The position numbers were made by a program, and so were the translations under genes. From Lactobacillaceae bacterium (GTDB taxonomy: Bacteria > Pseudomonadota > Alphaproteobacteria > RF32 > CAG-239), in contig JAISVX010000001.1 of the NCBI GenBank assembly GCA_031271345.1, positions 124,001-188,000 of the forward strand: DNA of 64,000 bases, written 5' to 3'. The stretch's first letter is position 1. Each line of letters opens with the position of its first letter. Shown here piece after piece: positions 9,420-17,117 of the stretch. The notes under the pieces are model-generated. The model saw nothing but the letters and a program-made list of their open reading frames with translations. It was not told where the DNA came from and ran no database searches.

Positions 9420-10490
9420 ATGGTCGAAGATACCACAAAAAAAGAAATCAGCAAAAATGAAGAAAATTCTGATGACCTAAAACAAGTTCTTAATGTTCTT
9501 AACGAGCTTGAAGCTTCCATTGATAAAAAAATTGAAGAAGAAGCCGGCAAAGCTCCTAAAGAAGACGAAGATAAAACCCTCCAAGAAAAAAAAGACGACG
9601 ACAGCGAAGAAACCCCGCCGAACACTGTTGTAAATCAGCAGCAGTCAGCTTTTGCATGGAAAGAATCTGGAGCCGACTTCAATGAGATGGCATCGAGAAG
9701 AATAAACCGAAAAAAAGCCGAGGAAAACGAAGAAAAATCAAAAACAAGCCTAAAAAGCAACGATGGGAAAAAAATTGCTCCCAAAGAGCTTATGGGCGCC
9801 GGGCTGCAAAAATTAAAAACCAAAGTAAAGCAAAATACGTATGACGACGATGAAGATGAAAACAGTTATATAATTGTCGGAACTTTAAATGATAATTCTT
9901 TAGCTGACGCTTTAACGCTTGAGGAAAACAAAGAGCTAAAAAATCAAAAAGAAAACTTAACTAATAAAATTCTGCAAACCGCCGGCAAACTCGAAGCGGT
10001 TAATAATGCCGAAAAACTGGCGAATCAGGCTGGCGTCACTCTTGGGGCAAAAATGGCGGACAAAAACATTGCTTCCGCAACATATACCATGGACCAGATG
10101 ACTAAAACCCTCAATAAAGACATCGGCAAAGAACTGAAAATTAAAAACCCCGGTAAAATCCCCGCATCTCAGCATAAAGAATTAATACACGGTATTAAAA
10201 AGATTAAGGAAAAAGGCGGCAAGGTCGACAATATGAAAGTGGACGATGTAGCCAAAGCTGGAACCGCCAGCGACAAAGGCGTTGCCGAAATAATCTACAA
10301 AACGGCAAATACGGCGGATAAAAAGAAGATTCACCAGCAGACCGATGTTAAACATCTTATAGAAAAATCTGGAAGAGCATCTTCCAAACCAACAAATAAA
10401 GAAAAAGAAAGCAACGCCGTCAAACAAATTGAAAAGGGCAATGTTCAGCTTGAACGCCCGCAAAAGATGAAAGAACAAAACGGCAGATAA
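9420..10490 (+). CDS. Highly charged, cysteine-free protein of unknown function
   Basis: This 356-residue protein is rich in Lys, Glu, Asp and Asn and contains no cysteine. The first 110 residues are very acidic and basic and probably disordered or coiled-coil. An acidic patch YDDDEDE lies near 141-147, and helical segments follow to the end, which is strongly basic. There is no signal peptide or transmembrane segment. The ATG at 9420 follows AGGGGCGG. I recognise no family. It is 76 bases downstream of the PAS gene in the same direction and could be co-transcribed. Confidence 0.6.
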   Translation: MVEDTTKKEISKNEENSDDLKQVLNVLNELEASIDKKIEEEAGKAPKEDEDKTLQEKKDDDSEETPPNTVVNQQQSAFAWKESGADFNEMASRRINRKKAEENEEKSKTSLKSNDGKKIAPKELMGAGLQKLKTKVKQNTYDDDEDENSYIIVGTLNDNSLADALTLEENKELKNQKENLTNKILQTAGKLEAVNNAEKLANQAGVTLGAKMADKNIASATYTMDQMTKTLNKDIGKELKIKNPGKIPASQHKELIHGIKKIKEKGGKVDNMKVDDVAKAGTASDKGVAEIIYKTANTADKKKIHQQTDVKHLIEKSGRASSKPTNKEKESNAVKQIEKGNVQLERPQKMKEQNGR

Positions 10491-10523
10491 TATTACAGAT
10501 AGTATTGGGGATTACTTTTTTGA

Positions 10524-11036
10524 CTAAGTAAATTTATTCAACAGATATTTGTAGGCAACGCTCAAACGCTTAAATTTTTCTTCCATCTCTTTATCGCCCT
10601 GATTCATGTCAGGGTGATATTTTTTTACAAGCTTTTTATATTGTTTCTTTATTAATTCTAAAGTTGCTTCTCCCGGCTTGATGTCCATAATTTCAAAATA
10701 TTTCAGCTCTTCTTTTGTATATAAAAAAGAAAAGTCATTATTATAGTTGTCAAAATCGCCCATAAAATTATATTTTACATTTGGACCAAAACCCTTGAAA
10801 TGCAGGTCAAAATCCTCACCTTCCTCAGGAGCATCAGTTGATATTCCCTCATAGTAGTTCCATTTAGAATTATATGCCTGAACATGGTCAAGACAAAACC
10901 AGTAATAATCCTTAAGGCTTCTGTCCTTAGGAGCTTTATATTCGCCTTTACAGGTACAGCCTTCAAAGTCGCAGATTCTTGAAGTGTCTTCTGTCTGAGG
11001 AGCAAAATATTTTTTACTATGCTTAGTCTTCTTCAT
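10524..11036 (-). CDS. DnaJ-domain protein with N-terminal cysteine cluster
   Basis: The protein has 170 residues. The C-terminal J domain (about 113-168) carries the Hsp70-activating HPD at 141-143 in KKYHPDMNQGD. The N-terminal part has a possible metal-binding set, Cys22, Cys27, Cys29, Cys48 and His51, around RICDFEGCTCKGEY and WFCLDH. This two-part layout matches a conserved alphaproteobacterial J-domain family with no defined client. It should be a cytoplasmic co-chaperone stimulating DnaK. The genes on both sides are read from the other strand, so it is monocistronic. Confidence 0.85.
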   Translation of the reverse strand: MKKTKHSKKYFAPQTEDTSRICDFEGCTCKGEYKAPKDRSLKDYYWFCLDHVQAYNSKWNYYEGISTDAPEEGEDFDLHFKGFGPNVKYNFMGDFDNYNNDFSFLYTKEELKYFEIMDIKPGEATLELIKKQYKKLVKKYHPDMNQGDKEMEEKFKRLSVAYKYLLNKFT

Positions 11037-11139
11037 TTGTTCTTTTTCATTTTTTAGTTGTATTTAACGCGCGTACAGATATATTTAATTATTATGTATT
11101 TGTTTCGGCTGTACCTTATTTCAATAAAGAGTTTAATCT

Positions 11140-11427
11140 ATGACTAAATTATCCAACAAAGTATTATTCATAAACAACAGACGTACCAGCATGAGGCTTT
11201 GCAATAAGGAATGGACCGTTTTAGATAATATATGTAAAAAAGAAAATATATCAAGGAATAAACTTATTGAAGCCGTAGAGAACAATAATATAAAAGGACT
11301 TGGTCTGACATATTTAACAAGGCTTTTTGTGATTATGTACTACTACGAATTATCCAAAACTGATAAAAAATCCGCCATATCCGTTGCAGGAATCATGGAC
11401 ACGCTGCGCCTGCCGTTATCTAATTAA
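11140..11427 (+). CDS. Ribbon-helix-helix domain protein
   Basis: This 95-residue protein begins with a beta-strand region (LFINNRRTSMRL) followed by helices (WTVLDNICKKENISRNKLIEA). This fits the alphaproteobacterial RHH_4 family, where the RTSMRLE-type strand contacts DNA and the protein dimerises. The C-terminal LTYLTRLFVIMYYYEL also matches the family. It is probably a small DNA-binding regulator, target unknown. No convincing Shine-Dalgarno precedes the ATG. mutM follows 64 bases downstream. Confidence 0.75.
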   Translation: MTKLSNKVLFINNRRTSMRLCNKEWTVLDNICKKENISRNKLIEAVENNNIKGLGLTYLTRLFVIMYYYELSKTDKKSAISVAGIMDTLRLPLSN

Positions 11428-11491
11428 GCTTGATATAAGCATTTTTATACTTTAATAATATCCGTAAGAAAACTTTTCTTTAGGAGCATTT

Positions 11492-12331
11492 ATGCCTGAA
11501 CTTCCAGAAGTAGAAACCATAAAAACAGCCATCAGCGAGTCGGTTGGAAATGGTAGAATAAAAAAAGTAAACATAAGAAACAGAAAATTTAAAGAACCGA
11601 TACCTTTAGATTTTGAGAACGTTGTTTCCGGCGCTAAAATTATATCATTTAAAAGAATCGCCAAATATATAGTAATTGAACTTGATAACGGAAACAGCAT
11701 TATCTGGCATTTAGGAATGAGCGGAAGAATCAAGATTCTCGACAGCATGCCGGAAGAGCTTGAAAAACACGACCACATAATTATTGAGCTGGATAATAAG
11801 ACGCTGATATATAACGACGCCAGAAGATTTGGACTTATAACCCATTGCAAAACCAAAGACCTAAAGAGTCACAAGCTCTTGAGCAAAATCGGTCTTGACC
11901 CCTTTGATGAAAATTTGACCGCGGAATATCTTTATAAAAACTTAAAAACCAAAAAGAATCCTATAAAAACGGCTCTCTTAGACCAGACCATAATTAATGG
12001 AATCGGAAATATTTATGCCTCGGAGATTCTCTTTTTAGCAGGCATTTCTCCTTTAAGACTGTCTAACGCCATAACAAAAAAAGAAAGCCAAAAAATTATC
12101 GAGGCAACGATAGAGGTTTTAAAAAAAGCAATAAAAGCAGGAGGTTCAACACTCAAAGACTATCGCAAACCAGACGGCGGCATAGGCTATTTTCAAAATT
12201 CGCATTGCGTTTATAACAAAACCGGGCAAAAATGCTGTAACTGCACCTGCGATACATCTAAGACAGGCGGAATAAAAAAAATAACCCAAGCAGGCAGGTC
12301 AACTTTTTACTGCCCTGTTAAACAAAACTAA
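11492..12331 (+). CDS. mutM: Formamidopyrimidine-DNA glycosylase
   Basis: This 279-residue Fpg/MutM excises 8-oxoguanine and other oxidised purines by glycosylase and beta/delta lyase activity. The mature N-terminus PELPEVE supplies the catalytic Pro and Glu. The helix-two-turn-helix region contains DQTIINGIGNIYASEILF. The C-terminal zinc finger is odd: CCNC provides the first pair, but the last pair, normally CxxC in GRSTFYCPxCQ, reads GRSTFYCPVKQN, so the fourth canonical cysteine is lysine. Extra cysteines nearby (NCTC) could compensate. AGGAG precedes the ATG. The downstream secreted-protein gene starts 12 bases after the stop, so the two are co-transcribed. Confidence 0.95.
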   Translation: MPELPEVETIKTAISESVGNGRIKKVNIRNRKFKEPIPLDFENVVSGAKIISFKRIAKYIVIELDNGNSIIWHLGMSGRIKILDSMPEELEKHDHIIIELDNKTLIYNDARRFGLITHCKTKDLKSHKLLSKIGLDPFDENLTAEYLYKNLKTKKNPIKTALLDQTIINGIGNIYASEILFLAGISPLRLSNAITKKESQKIIEATIEVLKKAIKAGGSTLKDYRKPDGGIGYFQNSHCVYNKTGQKCCNCTCDTSKTGGIKKITQAGRSTFYCPVKQN

Positions 12332-12342
12332 ACGAGGAAGAC

Positions 12343-12699
12343 ATGAAGACTCTATTTACTTTATTTGCTTTTTTCTGTTTTGCGCATTCAGCCTTCGCGA
12401 CAGATTTTATCGAGGGTATGGAAGATGTGCCGATGATGAGCGGGCTAATGCAGACAGAATCCGACAGTATAGCTTTTGGAAATGAAGAGAGCCGGTTTAT
12501 TGAAACATATCTTTCGGGCGACTTTTCTTTTTCCGAAGTTGAAGATTTTTATTTAGAAACTTTGCCGCAGTTAGGATGGAGCTTTGAAAGCAGAAAACAA
12601 AACGCCTTATCTTTCAAAAGAGATAAAGACGTTATAGATATTGTAAGAGAAGAAGCAAGCCCGTTATTGGTTAGAATAACCTTAAAAAGCAGAGAATAA
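12343..12699 (+). CDS. Small secreted protein of the mutM-rpsT neighbourhood
   Basis: This 118-residue protein has a signal peptide (about 1-19, ending FATD) and a mature part with pattern DSIAFGNEESRFIETYLSG followed by FYLETLPQLGWS and a C-terminal beta-rich segment. The same pattern (short leader, phosphate-loop-like ESR segment, LPQLGW) occurs in an uncharacterised alphaproteobacterial family encoded near mutM and rpsT. It should be periplasmic. GAGGAAG precedes the ATG, and it is coupled to mutM. Function unknown. Confidence 0.75.
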   Translation: MKTLFTLFAFFCFAHSAFATDFIEGMEDVPMMSGLMQTESDSIAFGNEESRFIETYLSGDFSFSEVEDFYLETLPQLGWSFESRKQNALSFKRDKDVIDIVREEASPLLVRITLKSRE

Positions 12700-12860
12700 A
12701 AAACGGACTCGCCCGTCGAATCGAGCCGGCGGCGGATTTGGTAAAAATGCGGCAAAATGTTTAGCGGATTCCAATTTCAGGCAAGCTCTTACAAATCTTC
12801 AAAATAAAAAGAAATAAGGTGGAGAAAAGCACTGAAAAAAAAGATTTTTTAAAATTAATG

Positions 12861-12890
12861 TTGACTTAAGAGGCAACTAGAGTTTATAAA
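12861..12890 (+). promoter_or_regulatory. Sigma-70-like promoter of rpsT
   Basis: TTGACT at 12861-12866 and TATAAA at 12885-12890 are separated by 18 bases and lie about 46 bases before the rpsT start. The -10 region sits within AGTTTATAAA, which recurs before dnaN and the PBP gene. The remaining sequence between 12700 and 12860 shows no gene; a short GC-richer stretch at about 12705-12740 is unexplained. Confidence 0.6.
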
Positions 12891-12936
12891 GCATACCAGA
12901 AAAATCGTTTAAACTATAAAAAACAGGATAAGAGAA

Positions 12937-13197
12937 ATGGCCAATCATAAATCGGCAAAAAAGAGAATTCTTAGCAATAAAAAGAAAGCTATTGTAAACG
13001 GCGCTCGCAGAAACAGCGTTCGTACTTACGTGAAAAAAGTTGAAGCTGCCATCCTTGAAGGAAATAAAGACGCGGCTGCTGAAGCTTTGAAGGTTGCAGA
13101 GTCCAAATTAGCTAAAGCTGCAGGCAAGGGTGTCTTCAATAAAAATATGGCTTCTCGCAAAACTTCACGTTTAGCGCAAAGAATCAAAGCTTTATAA
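12937..13197 (+). CDS. rpsT: 30S ribosomal protein S20
   Basis: This 86-residue basic helical protein begins MANHKSAKKRI and contains NKNMASRKTSRLAQRI near the end, both typical of S20, which binds 16S rRNA early in 30S assembly. Length is standard. AGGATAAGAG precedes the ATG. It has its own promoter and is followed by a strong terminator. Its position between mutM and dnaA is a typical alphaproteobacterial order. Confidence 0.97.
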   Translation: MANHKSAKKRILSNKKKAIVNGARRNSVRTYVKKVEAAILEGNKDAAAEALKVAESKLAKAAGKGVFNKNMASRKTSRLAQRIKAL

Positions 13198-13222
13198 TTT
13201 ATCGTTAAAGCAACAAAGTAAA

Positions 13223-13273
13223 AACACAACCTAAAACGTCCATTAATGGATTATTTTTGGTTGTGTTTTTTTC
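13223..13273 (+). terminator. Rho-independent terminator after rpsT
   Basis: The stem AACACAACC (13223-13231) pairs with GGTTGTGTT (13259-13267) followed by a T run. The loop is long and contains a small inner palindrome (TCCATTAATGGA). The region from here to dnaA at 13440 is AT-rich leader sequence with no gene and no DnaA-box cluster that I could find. Confidence 0.75.
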
Positions 13274-13439
13274 GTTGAAAACGTTGAATTGTATACGAAT
13301 CTATAAAAAACCTCTTGTCAAGAAGTTTAATTTCAATGTTCGGAAAATGTTCTGTTGTTTTTATTTTTTTTAGTGTTTAGTATTCATTCAATAAGAGAAA
13401 ATGTTATGAATAATGTAATTTAATTTGCGGGGAGCAGCT

Positions 13440-14879
13440 ATGGCTGAGAAAGGACTAAATATTGATAACTCTGTCCATGAACAATGGGGACAAATCTGCA
13501 GCCAGTTAAGAGGGGAAGTCGGTGAAACCGCTTTTGACAGCTGGCTAAAACCTTTGACTCCAGGTTCTTTTTCCGACGGCGTTATGAACATTTGCGTACC
13601 AACAAGATTCATGAGAAACTGGGTAATTACCCACTACTCCGACAGAATCCATAAAATATGGGAAAAGAAGAATCCAGAAATTAAGGGAGTTAACTTTATC
13701 GTCCAAACAGCTATGGAAGATAATAAAGGTCTGCATAATTCGTCTTGCCGTTCTCTATTAAAGAAAATTTCTACAAGCCCTACTCCTCAAAGCCTCTACA
13801 AGCTTTCAAACAATAACTTTGAAGCTCCGGCAGAGTTTTCCAGCCAAAACGAGTCTTTGTCTGTTCCGTTAAATCCAGGATATACTTTTGAAAGTTTTGT
13901 TGTCGGAAAAACAAACGAATTTGCTTATGCGGCAGCAAGAAAAGTCGCAGAGTCCAGAAACGTTTCTTTTAATCCTTTATTTCTTTATTCCGGCGTCGGT
14001 TTGGGGAAAACCCATCTCATGCACGCAATCGCATGGCATATTAAAAAACAGGACTCCAGCCGCAACATAGTATATTTGTCAGCTGAAAAGTTTATGTATA
14101 AATTTGTCCGCGCTTTAAGATATAAAGATACCGCGGCATTTAAAGAGCAGTTTCGTTCGGTTGACGTTTTAATGGTTGATGACGTTCAGTTTATGGGCGG
14201 CAAAGATACTACTCAGGAAGAATTTTTCTACACTTTCAATTCTTTAATTGAAGAAGGTCGCCAGATAATAATTTCTGCAGACAAATCTCCGGCGGATTTG
14301 GAAGGAATTGAAGCAAGATTAAAATCAAGATTGGGATGCGGTCTTGTTGCCGATATTCACCCTACAGATTTTGACTTGAGAATCGGAATTTTGGAAAGCA
14401 AAGCCAGAGAACTCGGCGTTGAGCTTCCAACAAAAGTAGCGGAGTTTTTGGCTCAAAAGATAACCTCAAATATCAGAGAGCTTGAAGGCGCGCTGAGAAG
14501 AGTTATCGCCCATTCGCAGCTGCTGTCGAACAAAGAAATCACTCTCGATATGACTCAGGACGTATTAAAAGACATGCTCCGTTCTTATGACAGAAGAACA
14601 ACAATAGATGAGATTCAAAGGAAAGTTGCCGAACATTTTAATATTTCTGTTAAAGAAATGCAGTCTTCCCGCAGGGCAAGAAATGTTGCGAGACCAAGAC
14701 AGATTGCCATGTATCTTGCAAAACAGCTCACTTCCCGCTCGCTTCCCGAAATTGGACGTAAGTTTGACCGCGACCACACAACTGTTATGCACGCTGTCCG
14801 CAAAGTTGAAGAGCTAATGATGGAAGAAATAAGTTTAGCGGAAAATGTTGACGCTTTACGCAGAATGTTAGAGGCATAA
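13440..14879 (+). CDS. dnaA: Chromosomal replication initiator protein DnaA
   Basis: This 479-residue DnaA has all four domains: an N-terminal DnaB/DnaA-interaction domain (WGQICSQLRGEVGETAFDSWL), a variable linker (about 95-145), the AAA+ module with Walker A GVGLGKTH at about 185-192 and Walker B VLMVDDVQF at 243-251, and the C-terminal DNA-binding domain with RPRQIAMYLAKQLT and FDRDHTTVMHAV. It binds DnaA boxes and opens the origin. I chose ATG at 13440 because GGGGAG lies 7 bases before it; an in-frame TTG at 13425 would only add five residues. Two terminators follow. Confidence 0.98.
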   Translation: MAEKGLNIDNSVHEQWGQICSQLRGEVGETAFDSWLKPLTPGSFSDGVMNICVPTRFMRNWVITHYSDRIHKIWEKKNPEIKGVNFIVQTAMEDNKGLHNSSCRSLLKKISTSPTPQSLYKLSNNNFEAPAEFSSQNESLSVPLNPGYTFESFVVGKTNEFAYAAARKVAESRNVSFNPLFLYSGVGLGKTHLMHAIAWHIKKQDSSRNIVYLSAEKFMYKFVRALRYKDTAAFKEQFRSVDVLMVDDVQFMGGKDTTQEEFFYTFNSLIEEGRQIIISADKSPADLEGIEARLKSRLGCGLVADIHPTDFDLRIGILESKARELGVELPTKVAEFLAQKITSNIRELEGALRRVIAHSQLLSNKEITLDMTQDVLKDMLRSYDRRTTIDEIQRKVAEHFNISVKEMQSSRRARNVARPRQIAMYLAKQLTSRSLPEIGRKFDRDHTTVMHAVRKVEELMMEEISLAENVDALRRMLEA

Positions 14880-14888
14880 AATTCTTAA

Positions 14889-14919
14889 AACAAGCCCCGC
14901 CCAAAGGGGCTTGTTTTTT
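14889..14919 (+). terminator. Rho-independent terminator after dnaA
   Basis: AACAAGCCCC pairs with GGGGCTTGTT around a 7-base loop, followed by a T run. It ends the dnaA transcript ten bases after the stop codon. Confidence 0.9.
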
Positions 14920-14921
14920 AT

Positions 14922-14962
14922 AAAAAAACCGAGAAAGGATAGAATCCAATCTCGGTTTTTTT
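14922..14962. terminator. Second, bidirectional terminator
   Basis: A-run plus CCGAGA pairs with TCTCGG plus a T-run, with a 15-base loop. On the forward strand it backs up the dnaA terminator. On the reverse strand it would end any transcript coming from the 15.1-15.65 kb region, including the orphan lipoprotein and the folded element beside it. Confidence 0.75.
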
Positions 14963-15099
14963 GTTGCCGGCTTGCTTACTTTAGAAAAAGAAGAAGCCGC
15001 ATTCCCGGATAAACCTAAGGAAAAAGAGGATTCCTAATTTATCTATAGGTTTTTGGCATGGCTGCATTTTGCTAATTGTGCAAATATTTTAAGCCTTTT
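14963..15099. other. Intergenic stretch between terminator and folded element, no gene seen
   Basis: No reading frame with a plausible start was seen. On the reverse strand the segment contains several short complementary runs (AAACCTA with TAGGTTT; GCCGCATTC near GGCATGGC), so it could be the 3' part of a structured transcript ending at the terminator at 14922-14962. I could not match it to 6S RNA, tmRNA or RNase P RNA by motif. Confidence 0.3.
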
Positions 15100-15170
15100 A
15101 AAGCTGAGAAGCCGAGAATGGGTGGCGACATGCGCCTCCCAAACTCGACTTCCTGCCTTCTCCTAGCTTT
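15100..15170. repeat. 71-base imperfect palindrome with nested hairpins
   Basis: AAAGCTGAGAAG (15100-15111) pairs with CTTCTC-CT-AGCTTT (15157-15170, two-base bulge). Inside it CGAG (15113-15116) pairs with CTCG (15144-15147), and GGG-T-GGCG (15120-15127) pairs with CGCC-T-CCC (15133-15140) around a five-base loop. It directly abuts the stop codon of the reverse-strand lipoprotein gene. It has no T tail, so it is not a standard terminator. It could be a 3'-UTR stability element, a small RNA or a palindromic repeat; no second copy was noticed in the window. Confidence 0.6.
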
Positions 15171-15653
15171 TTAGCTTGTATGTCCTGTGTAAATCAGACT
15201 TTCGTCCTCGTATACGCAAAACAAATCGGCTGTAACAGAAATTCTGTACCTGCCAATCCTCTTAGTGTATTGTCCCTGTCCGCTGAAAACAGATAGGCGA
15301 CGAAGCTGTCCATAATCAGTATAATATACCGATATGAACGATGGAGACTTCATTTCTTCCGCACCTTTGATTTTGGCACTCTCGCGAGTAATCACAATTT
15401 CATTGGTGTTTCGGATAACGTCGTCGGTCCATACAGCTTCTTCCGAATAGTGGCTCACAATCTCTTGGATCGTAAAACCTTGAACTACCCGGTCGTTGCC
15501 ATAAACTTCACCCTCCGCACTGCTTCCAAACGCTACATAATCTTTCAGAATCTGAGGACCTTCACGGTAATCAAACCCATCGGAACATGCACTGAAAACA
15601 GCACAGAAACTCAACACAAGAATACTTACTAAAAAACCTCTTTCTTTCTTCAT
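15171..15653 (-). CDS. Orphan lipoprotein
   Basis: This 160-residue protein has a signal peptide with lipobox FSAC (Cys23), then a mature domain of alternating beta strands (EIVSHYSEEAVWTDDVIRN, SVYYTDYGQLRRLSV, RYRISVTADLFCVYEDES). It should be a lipid-anchored envelope protein. I recognise no family. It is read against dnaA and dnaN, which it separates. No clear Shine-Dalgarno is visible: the leader is A/T-rich (TTAAAAAAAGTTTT). It may be a lineage-specific acquisition. Confidence 0.65.
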   Translation of the reverse strand: MKKERGFLVSILVLSFCAVFSACSDGFDYREGPQILKDYVAFGSSAEGEVYGNDRVVQGFTIQEIVSHYSEEAVWTDDVIRNTNEIVITRESAKIKGAEEMKSPSFISVYYTDYGQLRRLSVFSGQGQYTKRIGRYRISVTADLFCVYEDESLIYTGHTS

Positions 15654-15966
15654 AAAACTTTTTTTAAATTAAACAATATGTTAACTACAAAGATTAAAAT
15701 CCGAATTTTCCTGTTGGAGAAGATTCTAATAATAGAAAACAGTTTAATAGGGATAATAATTCTTTGTAAGTTTGATATTAGCACAATTATTTTTGACCTT
15801 CAATAAGATATATGCCAAAAATTGAAAATTTTGACAAAAAAGCCAGCAAAAAACAAAAAGATTTCCATCGAAAAAATTGTTGATTAGACGTATTTTTCGT
15901 TTTTGATTTACATAGGTTATGGTATCATTTGTACAGTTTATAAACTTTAGATGTGGTAGAAAGACT
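15654..15966. promoter_or_regulatory. Divergent intergenic region between the orphan lipoprotein and dnaN
   Basis: This 313-base AT-rich stretch has no gene. It must hold the promoters of both flanking genes. Just before dnaN lies AGTTTATAAA (15935-15944), with TATAAA a possible -10 box, but no good -35 box at 16-18 bases. A second candidate -10, TATCAT at 15923, is preceded by TTGATT with a short spacer. No DnaA-box cluster or tRNA was seen. Confidence 0.45.
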
Positions 15967-17085
15967 ATGAAATTTACTATTGAACGTGCAAGCTTACTAA
16001 AAACTTTAAGTCACATGCAGAGCGTTGTTGAAAAAAGAAACACCATCCCCGTGCTTTCAAACGTCAGGATTGAAGCCCTTGGCGACGGCATAAGCTTTAA
16101 AGCAACCGACATGGATACTGAAATTACGGAAGTTGTTGACGCAAAAATCGGAGAAAAAGGCGCGACTACCGCGCCGGCTCACATGCTTTATGATATTACG
16201 CGAAAACTCGTCGACGGTTCGGAGGTTGAAATTGTTTTTCCTGACGATAAAGGTCAATTGACAATTTCTTCCGGAAGGTCAAAGTTCTCGCTGTCGACAA
16301 TCGGCGTCGAAGACTTTCCTGTTATCTCAGGCGATCAGCTTCCAGTTGAGTTTGTTATGGAAAAAGAAGAGCTTAAAGACGTGATTGACAGAACAAAATT
16401 TGCCGTTTCCACTGAAGAAACAAGATACTATCTAAACGGCATTTATATGCACGCGAAAAACGAAGGCGAAACTAAAATGCTGCGAGTGGTCGCAACTGAC
16501 GGTCACCGTCTCGCATGCGTTGAGTCTCCCCTGCCCAACGGCGCGGAAAAAATGTCCGGGATTATCATTCCGCGCAAAACCGTCGCAGAAGTTAGAAAGC
16601 TCCTTGATGACAGCAATGTCGACCAAATCACCGTCGCTCTTTCTGAAAACAAAATCAGATTTACCATGGAAGATGTCGCGCTTACTTCAAAGCTGATTGA
16701 CGGAACTTACCCTGATTATGAAAGAGTCATTCCAACTGACAATGACAAAGAGCTTGAGCTTAACGTTAAAGAGCTTTCAGCGGCAGTTGACCGCGTATCT
16801 GTGGTTGCGGAAAGAACCCGCGCTATTAAGGTTTTAACTTCTAAAAACAAAGTCGTTATCACAACTTCAAGCCCGGACTTAGGCTCGGCGATGGAAGAAT
16901 TAGAAGCTAAGTATGACAGCGGAAACTTAGAAATCGGATATAACTTTAGATACCTTTTGGATATTCTGAACGAAGTTAAAGGCGATACCGTGCGTCTTAG
17001 TTTTGCGGACGCTTCGTCTCCTTCGGTTATTCATGACACATCCGACGCCAGCGCAATATACGTTCTTATGCCTATGCGCGTATAG
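15967..17085 (+). CDS. dnaN: DNA polymerase III beta subunit (sliding clamp)
   Basis: This 372-residue clamp has the standard length, starting MKFTIERASLLKTLSHMQ. Three repeated clamp folds are expected; recognisable pieces are FKATDMDTEI, RVVATDGHRLA and the C-terminal YVLMPMRV with the MPMR end typical of beta clamps. It encircles DNA and tethers polymerases, MutS and other partners. I chose ATG at 15967 since it gives the family N-terminus; the upstream ATG at 15919 adds 16 unrelated residues inside the promoter region. Confidence 0.97.
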   Translation: MKFTIERASLLKTLSHMQSVVEKRNTIPVLSNVRIEALGDGISFKATDMDTEITEVVDAKIGEKGATTAPAHMLYDITRKLVDGSEVEIVFPDDKGQLTISSGRSKFSLSTIGVEDFPVISGDQLPVEFVMEKEELKDVIDRTKFAVSTEETRYYLNGIYMHAKNEGETKMLRVVATDGHRLACVESPLPNGAEKMSGIIIPRKTVAEVRKLLDDSNVDQITVALSENKIRFTMEDVALTSKLIDGTYPDYERVIPTDNDKELELNVKELSAAVDRVSVVAERTRAIKVLTSKNKVVITTSSPDLGSAMEELEAKYDSGNLEIGYNFRYLLDILNEVKGDTVRLSFADASSPSVIHDTSDASAIYVLMPMRV

Positions 17086-17117
17086 GCGGCTGCCAGCCAA
17101 GGTGACAAAGAATTAAT

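Noticed and set aside
12700-12860. Possible remnant gene between the secreted protein gene and rpsT
   Set aside because: The GC-richer short patch at 12705-12740 suggests something foreign, but no frame or recognisable domain is present.
13273-13439. Replication origin beside dnaA
   Set aside because: The dnaA-dnaN-recF and parAB-parS genes point to origin proximity, but I found no cluster of DnaA boxes (TTATCCACA-like) here or in the other intergenic regions, so no origin is called.
14963-15170. 6S RNA or tmRNA between dnaA and dnaN
   Set aside because: The region is structured on the reverse strand, but I could not match the expected long bulged hairpin of 6S RNA or the tag and tRNA-like parts of tmRNA, so it is left as an unexplained folded element.
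15919-15966. Extended dnaN start
   Set aside because: The extra 16 residues do not fit the beta-clamp N-terminus and lie across the likely promoter.
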